Below, piece after piece: positions 11,396 through 22,139 of a DNA stretch of 64,000 nucleotides. Numbering within the stretch: the stretch's first letter is position 1; each line of letters opens with the position of its first letter. A model generated the notes under the pieces. The model did not search any database. It was not told where the DNA came from and saw only the letters and a list, made by a program, of their open reading frames with translations. Source of the stretch: Gnetum montanum (taxonomy: Eukaryota; Streptophyta; Gnetopsida; Gnetales; Gnetaceae); NCBI GenBank assembly GCA_015680685.1, contig MNCI01022206.1:220985-284984 (forward strand), given 5' to 3'. The position numbers were made by a program, and so were the translations under genes.

Positions 11396-11790
11396 ATTTC
11401 AAGGATATTTGTTTAATTATAGAGAGATAGGACATAAAGCAAAAAGTAATTTTTCTCATTATAGATCTATACGATATTCCCATGTTATTAAGAACTTTTC
11501 AAGAAATAACAAAATAAGACAAGAAGTTTGGAGATCAATCAATAGAAGAGCTCTCCTTTTGTAGTTATACTGAAACAGCTCTTGTAGTTTAGAGGTGTGG
11601 TTTCTTAATAGTGATTGCTCGTAGCATATGACCAATGATAGATCAAAATTTATCACACTAAAATCCTTTAATGCAGGGAAAGTAATCTTCAGTAACAAAG
11701 GTAAAGTTGTGGTAAGAGGCATTAGCTCAATTAAAATTCATGATAATTTTTTTGAAGTTCAAAATGTTTATTTTGTTGATGCTTGACATT
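11396..11790 (+). pseudogene. Copia protease region
   Basis: A second knuckle-like block (NYREIGHKAKSNF) precedes VWFLNSDCS and, after one stop, HMTNDRSKF at about 11595-11645. It is followed by GKVVVRGISSIKIHDNFF and a VYFVDA block. SIRE-type proteases read W-x-LDSGCS-R-HMTGD at this place, so the catalytic Asp-Ser-Gly has become Asn-Ser-Asp and the active site is lost. The enzyme would have cleaved the Gag-Pol polyprotein. Confidence 0.75.
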
Positions 11791-12960
11791 ATAACTTGTT
11801 GAGCTTATGATAGTTTTTAAGAAAATGTAATGATAATTATTTCACAAATGAGAAATGTATATTAGAGATAAAGAAAAGGAATTTAAAGCCTATGTTACTC
11901 AAGTAGGAAATAATTTATATTCTATGAATGAGTATCCTCAATGTCTAACACTTATTTCTAAGATAATTAATAGTAGGTTATGGCACAAATAGCTAGGACA
12001 CATAAGCTCAGGAAACATACAAGCTCTAATCAAGGCTCAAACCATTAAAGGCATTTGTCAAGTAAGTCATCTAGAAGAGGTATATTCTACATGTTAACAT
12101 GATAAGCATACAAGACCTACCTTCAAGCTAGTGAACTTTCATTATAAAGATAAACTTATATTATTGCATATGGATGTTTGTGGTCATTTTGATATAGTTA
12201 GCTTTGATGATAGTAAATATTTCTTTTTTATTGTTGATGATTATACTATGATGTCATGGCTAACATGTATTAAAAAATGCTAATGCATTTAAGCATTTTA
12301 ATATATTTAAAAGTATGGTTGAAACTAAAACAAGGCTAAAAATCAAAGCTATTAGGACTAACAATTGAGGTGAGTTCATCTCAAATAAATTTTATGAGCT
12401 ATCCAAAGATTAAGATATCAAGAGATAGCTCTCATCAGCTAGAACACTTGAGAAAAAAGGGTTGTAGAGCATAAAATTTGATCAATGATGAACAAAAAGA
12501 ATATACCAAAGTATGGGTGGAATGACATGGCTAGAACAACTATGTATATAATAAAAATATGTTTGGTAAGAGCTAGTAATAATACGAATCCTTATCAAAT
12601 GTAATATGATAAAGTAGCTAATGTTAAACATTTCAAATGTTTTGGTAGCAAGTGTTATATTAAGAATCAAGATAAATTCCATAAGCTTGATAGCCATTGT
12701 GAAGATGGACTATTTATTGCATATACTACCCACTCAAAAGCTTATCATTGCTTAAACCTAAAAACATTAAATATTTTTGAAACACATCATGTTAAGTTTG
12801 ATGAATTATCTAAAGCTACTAATAATTTGACTAAGAAAGGTATGAACACATATAAAGAAGAAAATGTTAATAATGTTTTGGCATTTGAAGAAGCTAAAGA
12901 AATTGATGAAGAACAACCAATCTTAGTGAATGAGACAAAACTAGAATAAGAGGCTACACT
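11791..12960 (+). pseudogene. Copia GAG-pre-integrase and integrase
   Basis: The pre-integrase segment keeps GYGTNS/ETYKL-like remnants in shifted frames. The integrase core opens near 12165 with LLHMDVCGHFDIV and FFFIVDDYT, which contains the first catalytic Asp block. The second block at 12348-12374 reads AIRTNN, a stop, then GEF, where related proteins have R-(S/T)-DNGGEF. The catalytic Asp is thus Asn (codon 12360-12362) and the first Gly is a stop, both explained by single transitions. Downstream, the C-terminal part shows KCYIKNQDKFHKLDSHCEDG. Confidence 0.75.
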
Positions 12961-13129
12961 CCATGATTGTCTAAGGAGAAGGATATAGAGGTTTAAATCC
13001 ATGGTATATATCCTTAGAACACCTCTTAGATATAGGAAAAGAAGGGATAGAGCTGAAACAATGGATCATGACTTATTAGTATATTGTCTTCCTTTTTTTC
13101 ATTTCTCTCACAATTAGGGAAGCTCTTGG

Positions 13130-13800
13130 AAGTAAGGACTAGAAGAATGCCATGGAAAAAAAGATGAAGTAGATTGTAAAGAACAACACTTCAGAGATAT
13201 TCCTATGACACAAGGGAGCTAATGTCATTGGTACTAGTTGGTTCCTTGCAAACAAGTTCAATGAACATGGTGAAGTAACTCAAAATAAGACAAGAATAGT
13301 AGCACAAGGCTTTACACAAATAGAAGGGCTTGATTATCAAGATACATTTGCTCCAGTTTCAAGATTGGAATTTATTATAATGTGGCTAGCTTTTGCAACT
13401 TATCAATGGTTTAATATCTACCACATGGATGTGAAGTAAAAATTTTTGAATGGAGAAATAAAAGAGACAATGTATATAGAACCAAAAGGATTTATTGATC
13501 CTGAAAAGCCAAATCATATATATCAGCTACAAAAAGCTTTATATGTCTTAAAATAATTCACTGGGATATGGTATGCTAAGCTTGATTTATATTTAGCTAA
13601 AAATTAGTATTTGATAGGCCCTCTCGACAATACCCTTTATATTAAAAGGGATAATGTATGGTTTTTAGTTGCTTAGATTTATGTTGATGATATAATATTT
13701 GGAGGAACAAGCTCACATTTGGACAAAGAATGTGTTGAAGATATAAAATCAAAGTTTACAATGTCCATAATAGAAGAGTTATTTCACTTTCTGGGCATAC
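13130..13800 (+). pseudogene. Copia reverse transcriptase
   Basis: From about 13215 the frame reads GTSWFLANKFNEHGEVTQNK, then RIVAQGFTQIEGLDYQDTFA, then MDVK, a stop, and FLNGEIKETMY. These are hallmark Copia RT blocks. The polymerase motif YVDD is intact at 13680-13691. The stop just before it (TAG 13674) replaces the Gln of QIYVDD, and TAA near 13553 replaces the Gln of LKQ-x-P. RT copies the RNA to DNA in the particle. Otherwise this is the best-preserved part of the element. Confidence 0.9.
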
Positions 13801-13839
13801 ATATTCAGCTTAGCAGATGCTCAAGTATTTTGGCATGAT

Positions 13840-14596
13840 AGAAGCTAAAACTTGTGCAACTCCTCTTAGCATAAATGTACACCTTTGAAAGGATGAAGAT
13901 GGAAAAAAATCAATGCTATACTAAATAGATCCATTGTGGAAAGTTTGCATTATGCTACAATTAGCAAACCAGACATAGCCTTTTCAATACACTTGATTTC
14001 TAAATATCAATCAAAACCAAACGATCACACTTGGTTGTAGCTAAAATAATTTTACAATATCTAAAAAGCATAGGTAGTTATGGGCTATGATATTTAAAGA
14101 GTAAAGGTTTTAAATTGCAAGCATTTATAGCTACAAATTTTGTAGGAAATACTAATGACTGAAAATCTACTAGTGGAAACTATAATTTTCTTAGTAATGG
14201 ACTAGTATCATGGCTAACCAGAAAGTAGAACTCTTTAATATAATCATCAGTTTAAGCTAAATATGCTCTAACCTCACACTAATACACACAAATTCTGTAG
14301 ATAAGAAAAGTATTGAAGCTCTTTGGTATATCATTCTATGATCCAATGATTATTCCTTGTGATAATAATGCTATCATTTCTATATCTAAAAATCTTGTTT
14401 TTCATGATAAAACTAAACATATTTAGATTAAATATCATTTTCAAAGAGATCAATTAGAGTTGCAAATAATAAAGTTATCATATATTTCTTCCAAGGAATA
14501 TAGAGAAAACATTTTTACAAAGTCTCTAAATAAAGAAAGATTTCTATATCTCAAAATATTGATGGACATAACTACTTCACCTAGACATACATAAGC
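13840..14596 (+). pseudogene. Copia RNase H
   Basis: Blocks seen are SLHYATISKPDIAFSIH (about 13945), a STSG-type motif followed by NYNFLSNGLVSWLTRK (about 14170-14230), DNNAIISISKNLVFHDKTKH (about 14360-14420) and YHFQRDQLELQIIKLSYISS. They occur in the usual Copia order and end near HT-stop at 14592. RNase H removes the RNA template after first-strand synthesis. Stops and one or more frameshifts interrupt the domain. Confidence 0.8.
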
Positions 14597-15337
14597 TTCT
14601 AAAAGTTTTAGTACTAGTTTGTTTTTTATCAGCTAACAAGCTTTGTTGCATGAGGCACATGTACATTCTATTTAAAATTTTCTATTATGTGATGTCTATC
14701 TCTATGTTTTCTATTTACCTATTCATCTATGGTAGCTATATCTTCTATCCATGTTTTGAGCTTGATTTTCTTAATGTTAGAAGAAGCCACATTTCATCTT
14801 TTTGGATAAAAAGAGGGATTATACACTATCTTTTGTGATGAATTTATCATAGAATTAATTCCCTCTTATATGTGAGGAGTTTTTGTGGTTGGATTCATTT
14901 AAAACTAGAGTAGGTGACTTGTCTACATTCTTAAAGTATAAGTATGTAGGATCTCTTCGATCTATCAACTTAATTTATTCTTGGCTAAGTTATTTTCATC
15001 AATTTTAACTATTCTATGTTATATTACTCTCCTAATTATTTGACTAAATGTGATCTGTATGTATGATGAGCTAGATATAATGTGTAATTGATTAATTGTA
15101 TTATAAGCTAATTGTTTTGAGCCCTGTTATGGTGATTATTTGCTCATCTTTAACTAGCTATATGATTCTCCTACTTGATGCTTATTGTTAATATTTTGAA
15201 TTATAATTTGTATGGTTAAGCTAAGTTGATCTACATGATGATTTTGAGCTTAATTTTCATGCATTTACTATACGCTTAGCTATGTATGATCCTTCTCTAT
15301 TCTCTCTTATTCAAGCTTACTATGTGAGCTTACCCAA
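14597..15337 (+). other. Copia 3' internal region, no recognisable gene
   Basis: SIRE elements often carry an env-like frame here. I see a 62-codon open frame rich in Tyr, Phe and Ile at 14650-14838. It has no conserved motif and could be chance in AT-rich DNA. The rest is stop-rich. Confidence 0.4.
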
Positions 15338-15352
15338 TTTTAAAAAGGAGAT
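15338..15352 (+). promoter_or_regulatory. Polypurine tract of the Copia element
   Basis: AAAAAGGAGA within this segment directly precedes the TG start of the 3' LTR at 15353. This purine run would prime plus-strand synthesis. Confidence 0.7.
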
Positions 15353-16625
15353 TGTTATGTGTTGTAAGCTTGATTGAAGATTCTACTTTTCAATAGTAGA
15401 GCCTTTATTTTTTTGTGGATTTAAGCTCGTAAGTTATCTTTTATCAAGGGAGTGTTTTTTACCACATCAGCACATAGAGCTAGTTTGTAGAACCATTTTG
15501 TGATTCTACTTAGTTCATCCAAATAGGTTCTACCATCTCAACATCATGCATGCACTCAAATAGTTTCCATCCAATGTTTTTTTAATCTTTTGAAGATAGC
15601 TTAAATTGGTCAAAGCTTTATGAAGAAAACTCAAATTGATTTCATTAGATTTATTTTAATGGATCCAAGCCTGAATTAGAGCATGTATAGAAAGTATTTT
15701 TTAATCTAAATCAACACATAAAGCCAACTTGTAGAACTATTCTTAGTTTTACAAAAGGATCATGAAATAGCTCTTCCATGTATAAACATTTTTTTCTCTA
15801 CAAAGAATCTCCCAAATAGCTCTTCCAAGTCAACTTGAAAAAATATGCTAAGTAGAATCATCTTATAGAGCCATTTTTCCACTTTACAAAGAATTGCTCG
15901 AATAGCTCTATCACATGAGCAAAGAACTAAATAGAAATAACTTGTAGAGTTGTTTTCTCATTATATGAAGGTCTCACTTTATTAGCTCTACCACATTAGC
16001 ATGATAAAAAAACATAGGATATAATTAGCTCATAGAGCCATTTTCCTATTCTATAAGGACTCACTCAAATTGCTCCATCACATAAGCTCAGAAAAGGCAC
16101 TAAACAAAATTACCTCATAAAACCAATACTTAGAACATCTTTCTAGTTCTACAAGGCTCTTCCTAATAGCTTTACAAGTTAACACTCTCTATCGCATACA
16201 CAAAGAAGCTTATTTTCAAAAGTAAAAACTCATGAGTATTAAAATCTTGTAATTTTCTTTAAAGAAATCATTGCCATGTCAGCTCAAGCAGAAGGTAACC
16301 TAAAACCTATTTAGAGCTAGTTTTTGAATCTATAAGAGCTAAACTAAAAAAGGTCATTGCACATCTTCAAAAATTTAAAGGAACATTCTAAGCTTATGAT
16401 AAAAGGAAATATTATAAGAAAAGGCTAAAGTCAGTACTACTACGAAAGTGAGCTAAATCTCATTAATGAAAATAAGGGTTATTGGTTGAAGCTAAAAGAG
16501 CCATTATCTCTAATGTAAGTTGAGTTAGTGATTTCCATGGAAAGGAGTCATTAGCACTAAGAAAAAATGGCAGATTTGTTTTCCTTTGCTAAGATTTTAA
16601 TGCTCACTTGAAGTTTATAGTAATT
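15353..16625 (+). repeat. 3' LTR of the Copia element, first part
   Basis: Matches 7692 to about 8985 of the 5' LTR along its whole length, including the internal array. It ends at the insertion point of element A, just after TAATT (16621-16625). The matching 5' LTR sequence continues at 36084. Thus 1273 bp of LTR lie on this side of the insertion. Confidence 0.85.
16621..16625. repeat. Target-site duplication of element A, left copy
   Basis: TAATT here and CAATT at 36084-36088 flank element A. Four of five bases agree, and the mismatch is a C/T transition. The uninterrupted 5' LTR of the host Copia reads CCAAATGCT at this place, consistent with one copy before insertion. Confidence 0.65.
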
Positions 16626-17446
16626 TGATGAGCATCAAGTATGCCCTACATCCAATCATACAAATCTCTAGTGTTCACTTAGCGATTTGCTTGAATTCTA
16701 TAGAATTTAACTCTCTAAGTATACTAGGTTTTAGAAAGTGAATCTAACCATTGCAATCATTGTCCTCTTAGTTCCACTTGTGAAGTGCAAGTGTGTGGTT
16801 AAGTGTAACTAAGGCATATGATTTTTATCATTTTATCTTTCATGAATTAAATCATCTAAGAACAAGAATAATGTAATTGAATGCTTAATTAATCTAATAA
16901 TTAGCTAATATTTAACTAATCCTAACATAAGCATCTATTTCCACTTTCCGTACACATCCTAAACATGTTATAGCACCACTGGGTTAATAAGAATTAAGCA
17001 CTACTAGGATTACCAAGCATTAAACGTATGTTTAAAGTGGTCATATTTATGTTTGCTATTTAGCCAATATTAATTACTTAGTTAAAATTCATTAAAGTAG
17101 ATTACATGAATATTAAATGCATAAATAAAACATCAATCGATTCTAAGTTCTATCAAGGTTGATCAGAAAATCTCATCTTTATTGTCATTCACACTATTGT
17201 GCTCAAGTACATTAGTGCTCAAATAAAGATTCATATACTTCTTTGACTCCTATTATGGGCACTCAGAAAATATTCTAACTCTCAAAAGGAAAAACTACAA
17301 GAACTTCACTAAAACTAAGAAAATGGAATGAATGAATTGTGCACCCAAGTGTTGTATTTATAGGCCAACACACATCCTGTGATATTAGATATCTAATAAT
17401 GCATCATCAGCTCCAATATCAAGGCCCACCAAAAAACAATTCATCA
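16626..17446 (-). repeat. 3' LTR of element A (left copy)
   Basis: Begins TGATGAG and ends TTCATCA on the plus strand, and aligns with 35048-36083. It is 821 bp, against 1036 bp for the right copy; the difference is explained by a duplication in the right copy. It carries TATTTATA (TATAAATA in sense) at 17355-17362 and TTTATT (AATAAA in sense) at 17178-17183. U3 contains ATATTAGATATC. Confidence 0.85.
17355..17362 (-). promoter_or_regulatory. TATA box of left LTR A
   Basis: Sense sequence CCTATAAATACAACACTTGG spans this box and is nearly identical in the right LTR of B. In right LTR A the box is at 35979-35986, in E at 58794-58801 and in D at 62514-62521. It is the likely core promoter. Confidence 0.65.
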
Positions 17447-17456
17447 TACCCCCACA
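17447..17456 (-). promoter_or_regulatory. Polypurine tract of element A
   Basis: Sense TGTGGGGGTA directly precedes the 3' LTR start TGATGAA. D has CATGGGGGTA and B CATAGGGGTA at the same place. This fixes the minus orientation. Confidence 0.75.
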
Positions 17457-17624
17457 ACTAAATAAAAACTCGTCCTTGAGTGAACAAAAGGAGGAAAAAT
17501 TTCTTTACAAAATATTATGAAGGTATCAAATTATTGACTAACTAACTAACATAGAAACCAACTTAGACTAAACAAACAAATGCTAAGTGCCCAAGTGTAG
17601 AAACTTACAATCTTTACAAAATTT

Positions 17625-17652
17625 GGTGTTCATGATAACAAAATTGAACACC
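17625..17652 (-). other. Conserved stem-loop in element A
   Basis: Arms GGTGTTCA (17625-17632) and TGAACACC (17645-17652) with a 12-nt loop are the same as those at 319-346 in F. In D the right position retains GGTGAACACTC near 62820 but the partner arm is decayed. Confidence 0.5.
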
Positions 17653-18472
17653 TTAGTAAAAATTGATGTCCAAGCCCCTTTGGCAACTTGAAAATAAGGG
17701 AGAAGATTAAACAATCCCAATGAGGTTTTGTTACATGGCTTCTACTACTTGCCCCTAGGATTGTTTAGGTTCCTAACTCCTTCCTGCTCTAATCTACTTA
17801 TTTATCAGTTGGAATAGTTCCCCTTCTAGTACATGCTTTCCTTTTGGTATCATCTATGATCACAATAGAATCAAGGATTAGCATGCAATGTGTAACTTAT
17901 AACATAGGTACCTTGTCTCTCTTGGACAGTTACACTTGGCTAAGTTATGGTTATGATAGATTGATTATTTTACTATTATTTGATTTTTGTGGCTACTAGA
18001 TTTCATTGGAAGGATTTAACCTCCTAAATTAATGATTATAATGTTATTTCATTAATTAAGTTTCTATCAAGAATTTTGAAACAATTTTATATTTTTTTCA
18101 AAAGCCTGTGTGGCCCCCATGATGTAGAGCTTACCTCCAATAGCGGTAGGACCGAAAAACAAGGTAAATCAAACAAGCAATTGGAAAATTATGGCTCTAA
18201 AAGGTTCTAGGCTCCAAAAATTTTTAACAATAAAGATAATGAAAAATGAAGAGTTTTAACACAAGTTGAAGTTCTTGGAGAGCCAAAAAAAGCTATGAAC
18301 ATGATGAAATGCTTGAAGAGGGTTAAATAATTCATAGTAAAAAGAGGTTTTCATTGGAGAACATTGTGAAGAAGCACATAATTGGATGTCACTGATGAGG
18401 TGTACAAAATATTTAATTGTGAAAAATTCCTAATGATCAAGAACTTAACTAACCCAACCAAGGGGTATGCAA

Positions 18473-18512
18473 GTGGATCCTTCCCAAAGCAGGCTCATAA
18501 TCTTAATGCCCT
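18473..18512 (-). other. Conserved 3' noncoding block of element A
   Basis: Plus-strand words GTGGATCCTTCCCAAAGCAG and GCTCATAATCTTAATGCC recur as a block at 63438-63470 in D and at 25693-25730 in B. In sense it contains CTTTGGGAAGG, or CTTTGGGGAGG in D and B. That is a purine run like a second PPT, or part of an RNA signal. Function unknown. Confidence 0.5.
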
Positions 18513-19699
18513 TTCATGCCTTCAAACTAAGGAGTCCATGGACCCCATGGTTGATTAATGGTTGTGGAAATTTAATGACGAAATCCTGTAAGAACCTACT
18601 TAAGAATCTTGACACATCAAACTAATAAATTGAATGAAACCATAGAAACCTAGTAGTGAGGTGAGTTATGAAAAGCATTAGCAAATGAAAGAGAAGATGG
18701 AATGGAGTCCCAAATCATGATCACATGAAGTCCCTTGCAAATATTATGGTAAAGATTATCCAATAAAGTCCATCCTTAGTTTAGATCAAGACCAACCACT
18801 TCCTATGACTTTGCATTAATACTCTTAGACCATTCCACCTCCTCAAGACACAAGAATGCTCCCACAATTCAACCACCATTCCTTATTGAGAAGAAAAGAG
18901 AAGCAAAAAGTGAGAAAGGGCCTTAGTTAGAGTGAACCTTTAGGAATGGCTAACATGTCTTTATAGTTTGATAAACAATTATTGTATCCCATTATTGAGT
19001 CCAAGGGATGTGATTTGAATTTCCATTATTTTTTTGACTTTTATGTTCTTATGATTTTTGGATGGGAGCCTTACCATGCAAAGACTTTTAGCTTCCTATT
19101 ATTGGTCAACAATGAAATGGTGTGAAATCTATGAAAATACTCAACCACTCAAGAGGGTAGGATAATATAGAGAGCATTGAATCCCCTTGAAGTTACACCC
19201 TTATCAATCTATTTAATCCTTCTCAAGTTTGAAAACTATCAAGGTCACAAGTTCATTAAAAGTTTTATCAAGGAAGGGACCTCATATTTCCAAAACAAGG
19301 AACACCATAGAGTATGTGGATGGGTGGATGACATGGAATCACTACCTATTTCATCAAAAATAAACCATGTCTTAGTTATCAATACCAAATTTCAAAGATA
19401 GAATTCAAACATTAGCAATTAAACAACATTATAGTACAAAGCACCATTAATAGTAGCCATAGCTGCACTATGTCTTATTCACAAGAAAAGATAAGATAAG
19501 ATAAAATAAACACAAAAAATATAAGAGAAATTCAAATAAAATAAAATAAACTATAGAGAAAATTGTAAAATATGTAAGAAAGAGAAAAATGTACTAACGA
19601 TGTTGTAAAACAAAAAATGTTGTAAAAAAAAGTTCTTAAGAAAAAAAGTGTAAAAACTAAGGAGCTAATTTGCATGATCAAAATGGATGGCTATGTCCC

Positions 19700-21128
19700 C
19701 CACAGCTCAGTCAAAAGGAGGAGATCCAAAATACTAAGTGTGCTTGTCTACCCAAGGAGGTGTTGTGGTCACTAGCTCCCTTAAGCTCATGGAAAGGTTT
19801 GATTTGTTGTATGTTGACTAGCAATTTCTTCTTTGGGTTTTTCATTTTGTATATCAACATGACCCCAAAATGAAAGGTTTCATAGATGATGTAAGGCCCT
19901 TTCCACAATGTCTAAAACTTAGTTCTTTGTGGCACATGTGTGAGGTTCCAGTAAAGGACCTTGCTTCCTAATTGAAATTTTACTTTCCTTATTTTAATGT
20001 CATGGCTTTGCTTGTTAAATGCCCTATGAAATTTGTTAGATGATAGGGCTACCAATTAGTTCTCTTCTAGAAAGTTGAGGTTCATTAGTCTTTCTTTTTG
20101 TGTTAGACCTAGGTCAAGGTCAAGATCACAAACTATTGAAACTGTATGAAACTTGGATTGAATAGGAAGAGTTGGTAGTTTTTTATACACTAGCTCATAG
20201 GAAGAATAGCATATAGGAAGTTTCCAAGTGGATCAGCAGGCCCAAAGGGCATCGTTGAGTTTCATGCTCTAGTCTTTTCTATATTTGATAACTATTCTTG
20301 TTAAGATCTTAGTGATCTCCCTATTTGTAACCTCATCTTAACTATTGTCTTGGGGATGATATGATGTTGTTAATTTATGCTCAATCCCCAAACGTTTCAT
20401 GAGCTTTCAAAAGGCAGTGCTTGTACAGTGAGTACCATTATCAGAAATAAGTGCACATGGCACACCAAACCTATTTACAACATGTTTCTATAAAAATCGA
20501 GTAGTTGTAAAAGATGTAAAATTAGTGATTGCTAGTGCTTCTATCCAATTCATATAATAGTTAATAACAACTATGGTGTACATAATTCCATTTAACATGG
20601 ATGCGATGAGACCCATGAAGTCAATGCCCTAGATTTCAAAAGGTTCTAGTGGTTGGATCCACTACTAAGGATCCTCCATATGAGCAATCATCCCACTATC
20701 ACGTTGATAGCATTTACAAGATCAAATGAATTGGTAAGAATCCCTAAAACGTATTTCTGAATAATACCCTATCATTAGGATCTTAATCATCGTGCATCTC
20801 CGAGCATAGCCGCCCCCACAGGAACCCTTATGAGCATCTTGGATAATGTGTAGTTAATTAGCATTAGGAACACACCAACAAACCTAGCCATTAGCACACA
20901 CCTTGTAAAGGTGTCCATTGATCTCAATGAATTGTTTATCCTAGTGAATAAATTGTTGTTTGTTCCTATTATCTAACTCTTTTAGCATCTCTTGAATAAG
21001 AAGGTAGGTAAGGATGCCATCGTATTAGTTAGGATTAGTGCACACTTGTTCACTTATACATTCAACAAAGAGGAGTTCATTAGGAAATTGATTAGAAAGT
21101 GGACTCTCCTCCTCTTTGTTGTTCCATC
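19700..21128 (-). pseudogene. Gypsy integrase of element A
   Basis: Read leftward from 21128, an H2C2 finger is visible as HIIQDAHKGSCGG and SCKCYQR. The core follows: GIDFMGLIAS, YTIVVINYYMNWIEALAI, FGVPCALISDNGTH (Asp block at 20434-20448), TSYHPQDN, and EVTNREITKIL with the catalytic Glu. So the D-D-E residues are largely kept although Gln and Trp codons have become stops. A C-terminal WKGPYIIYETFHFGVM block near 19860-19905 matches the Athila/Tat integrase tail. The N-terminal edge joins in frame to the RNase H end at 30120 once element B is removed. Confidence 0.88.
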
Positions 21129-21133
21129 TCAAC
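21129..21133. repeat. Target-site duplication of element B, left copy
   Basis: TCAAC occurs here and at 30115-30119. Removing 21134-30119 restores an open minus-strand frame reading HLSWLRWNNKEEE across the joint, as expected at the RNase H/integrase junction of A. This is strong evidence for the exact insertion site. Confidence 0.8.
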
Positions 21134-21941
21134 CATATGAATCACAAGCGTTCATGCATGATCTCGTCAAATTCCATGGATGGAACTAGTTGTGACATCT
21201 AGATCGTTATGCTTTGATCTTAGTTCACTATCTTCCCACTTGACTAGTGGTAGCTTTGTCACATATGGTTTAATCCAAAGTGAGGCATAAGATGTCTAAT
21301 TCTATGCTGCTTCTAATGATGATAAAGATATGAATTAACTAAGCTAATGAACAATGGAAAAGAAGATCTAAACTAGCTTATGTGTGATAAGTACACATCC
21401 CCAATTGTCCATACATGCCTTGGACTTCATATAACTACCACTAGGATTACCAAGCATATGTCACTGGGTGTGCTAAATGATACACTATTAGATTACCAAG
21501 TACTTACACTTAAGTGCTTGTGATCAAGTTTTACTCATTTTTCTTAATGATAGGAATAGTAAATAGAAATAAATTGAAATATTTAACTAAAAAAATAAAT
21601 ACTTAAAAAATTAAATAATTAAAGCAATAATAAATCTAAGTGAATGTAGCAATGATGGAAGTAATCTCAATCTTGATTTCCAGTCATGTAATGTGTCCAA
21701 GTACATCACACTCAAACAAAGGTGTCATATGATTACAAACATCACATGTAGGCATGCACTGGGAATAACAAAACTTGAATACAAAAATCTAAGGCTATAA
21801 AAAATTGAGAACGAAAACTATTCTTTCCATATCTCAACCATACACCCAAGTGTTGTATGTATAGGCTAGCACAGAAGAGATGATATCAAATATTTGACAT
21901 TACTTAACTGATATTGGAGCCAATAGATTCATCATTCATCA
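21134..21941 (-). repeat. 3' LTR of element B (left copy, end deleted)
   Basis: Aligns with 29243-30114 but lacks the first 31 bp expected after the target duplication. The sequence passes from TCAAC straight into CATATGAATCAC. The missing piece ends in CAAC in the other LTR, so the deletion is explained by recombination between two CAAC words. The right end TTCATCA is intact and followed by the PPT. The TATA box is mutated to TATGTATA (21856-21863). Confidence 0.8.
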
Positions 21942-21951
21942 TACCCCTATG
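21942..21951 (-). promoter_or_regulatory. Polypurine tract of element B
   Basis: Sense CATAGGGGTA lies directly before the 3' LTR start. It matches the PPTs of A, D and F. Confidence 0.7.
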
Positions 21952-22139
21952 ATTGAATGAGAACTCATCCTTGAGTAAAACAAATTGAGAAACATGTTCT
22001 TTACAAAATATTGGGAAGGTATGGGATTATTGATTGACTTAAATGACAAAATAATAATAATTTTCTCTTACATGGCATAGTGGTATTTCACAAAAATTAG
22101 AACACAATATTACAAGATGTAAAACTAGGGGAGCTCATG

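Larger units (their letters stand above)
17457..19690 (-). other. Long 3' noncoding region of element A
   Basis: About 2.2 kb between the integrase end and the PPT, where Athila elements may carry an env-like frame. I see no such frame. The region shares several blocks with F, D and B: the ACTCGTCCTTGAG word next to the PPT, the inverted-arm hairpin at 17625-17652, and the block near 18475-18515. Further blocks at 18640-19400 match B near 25900-26480 and D near 63600-63960. Conservation among decayed elements suggests functional noncoding sequence in the ancestor. Confidence 0.6.

Noticed and set aside
14650-14838. Env-like frame of the SIRE-type Copia element
   Set aside because: Only 62 codons, no signal-peptide or coiled-coil pattern beyond AT-rich hydrophobicity.
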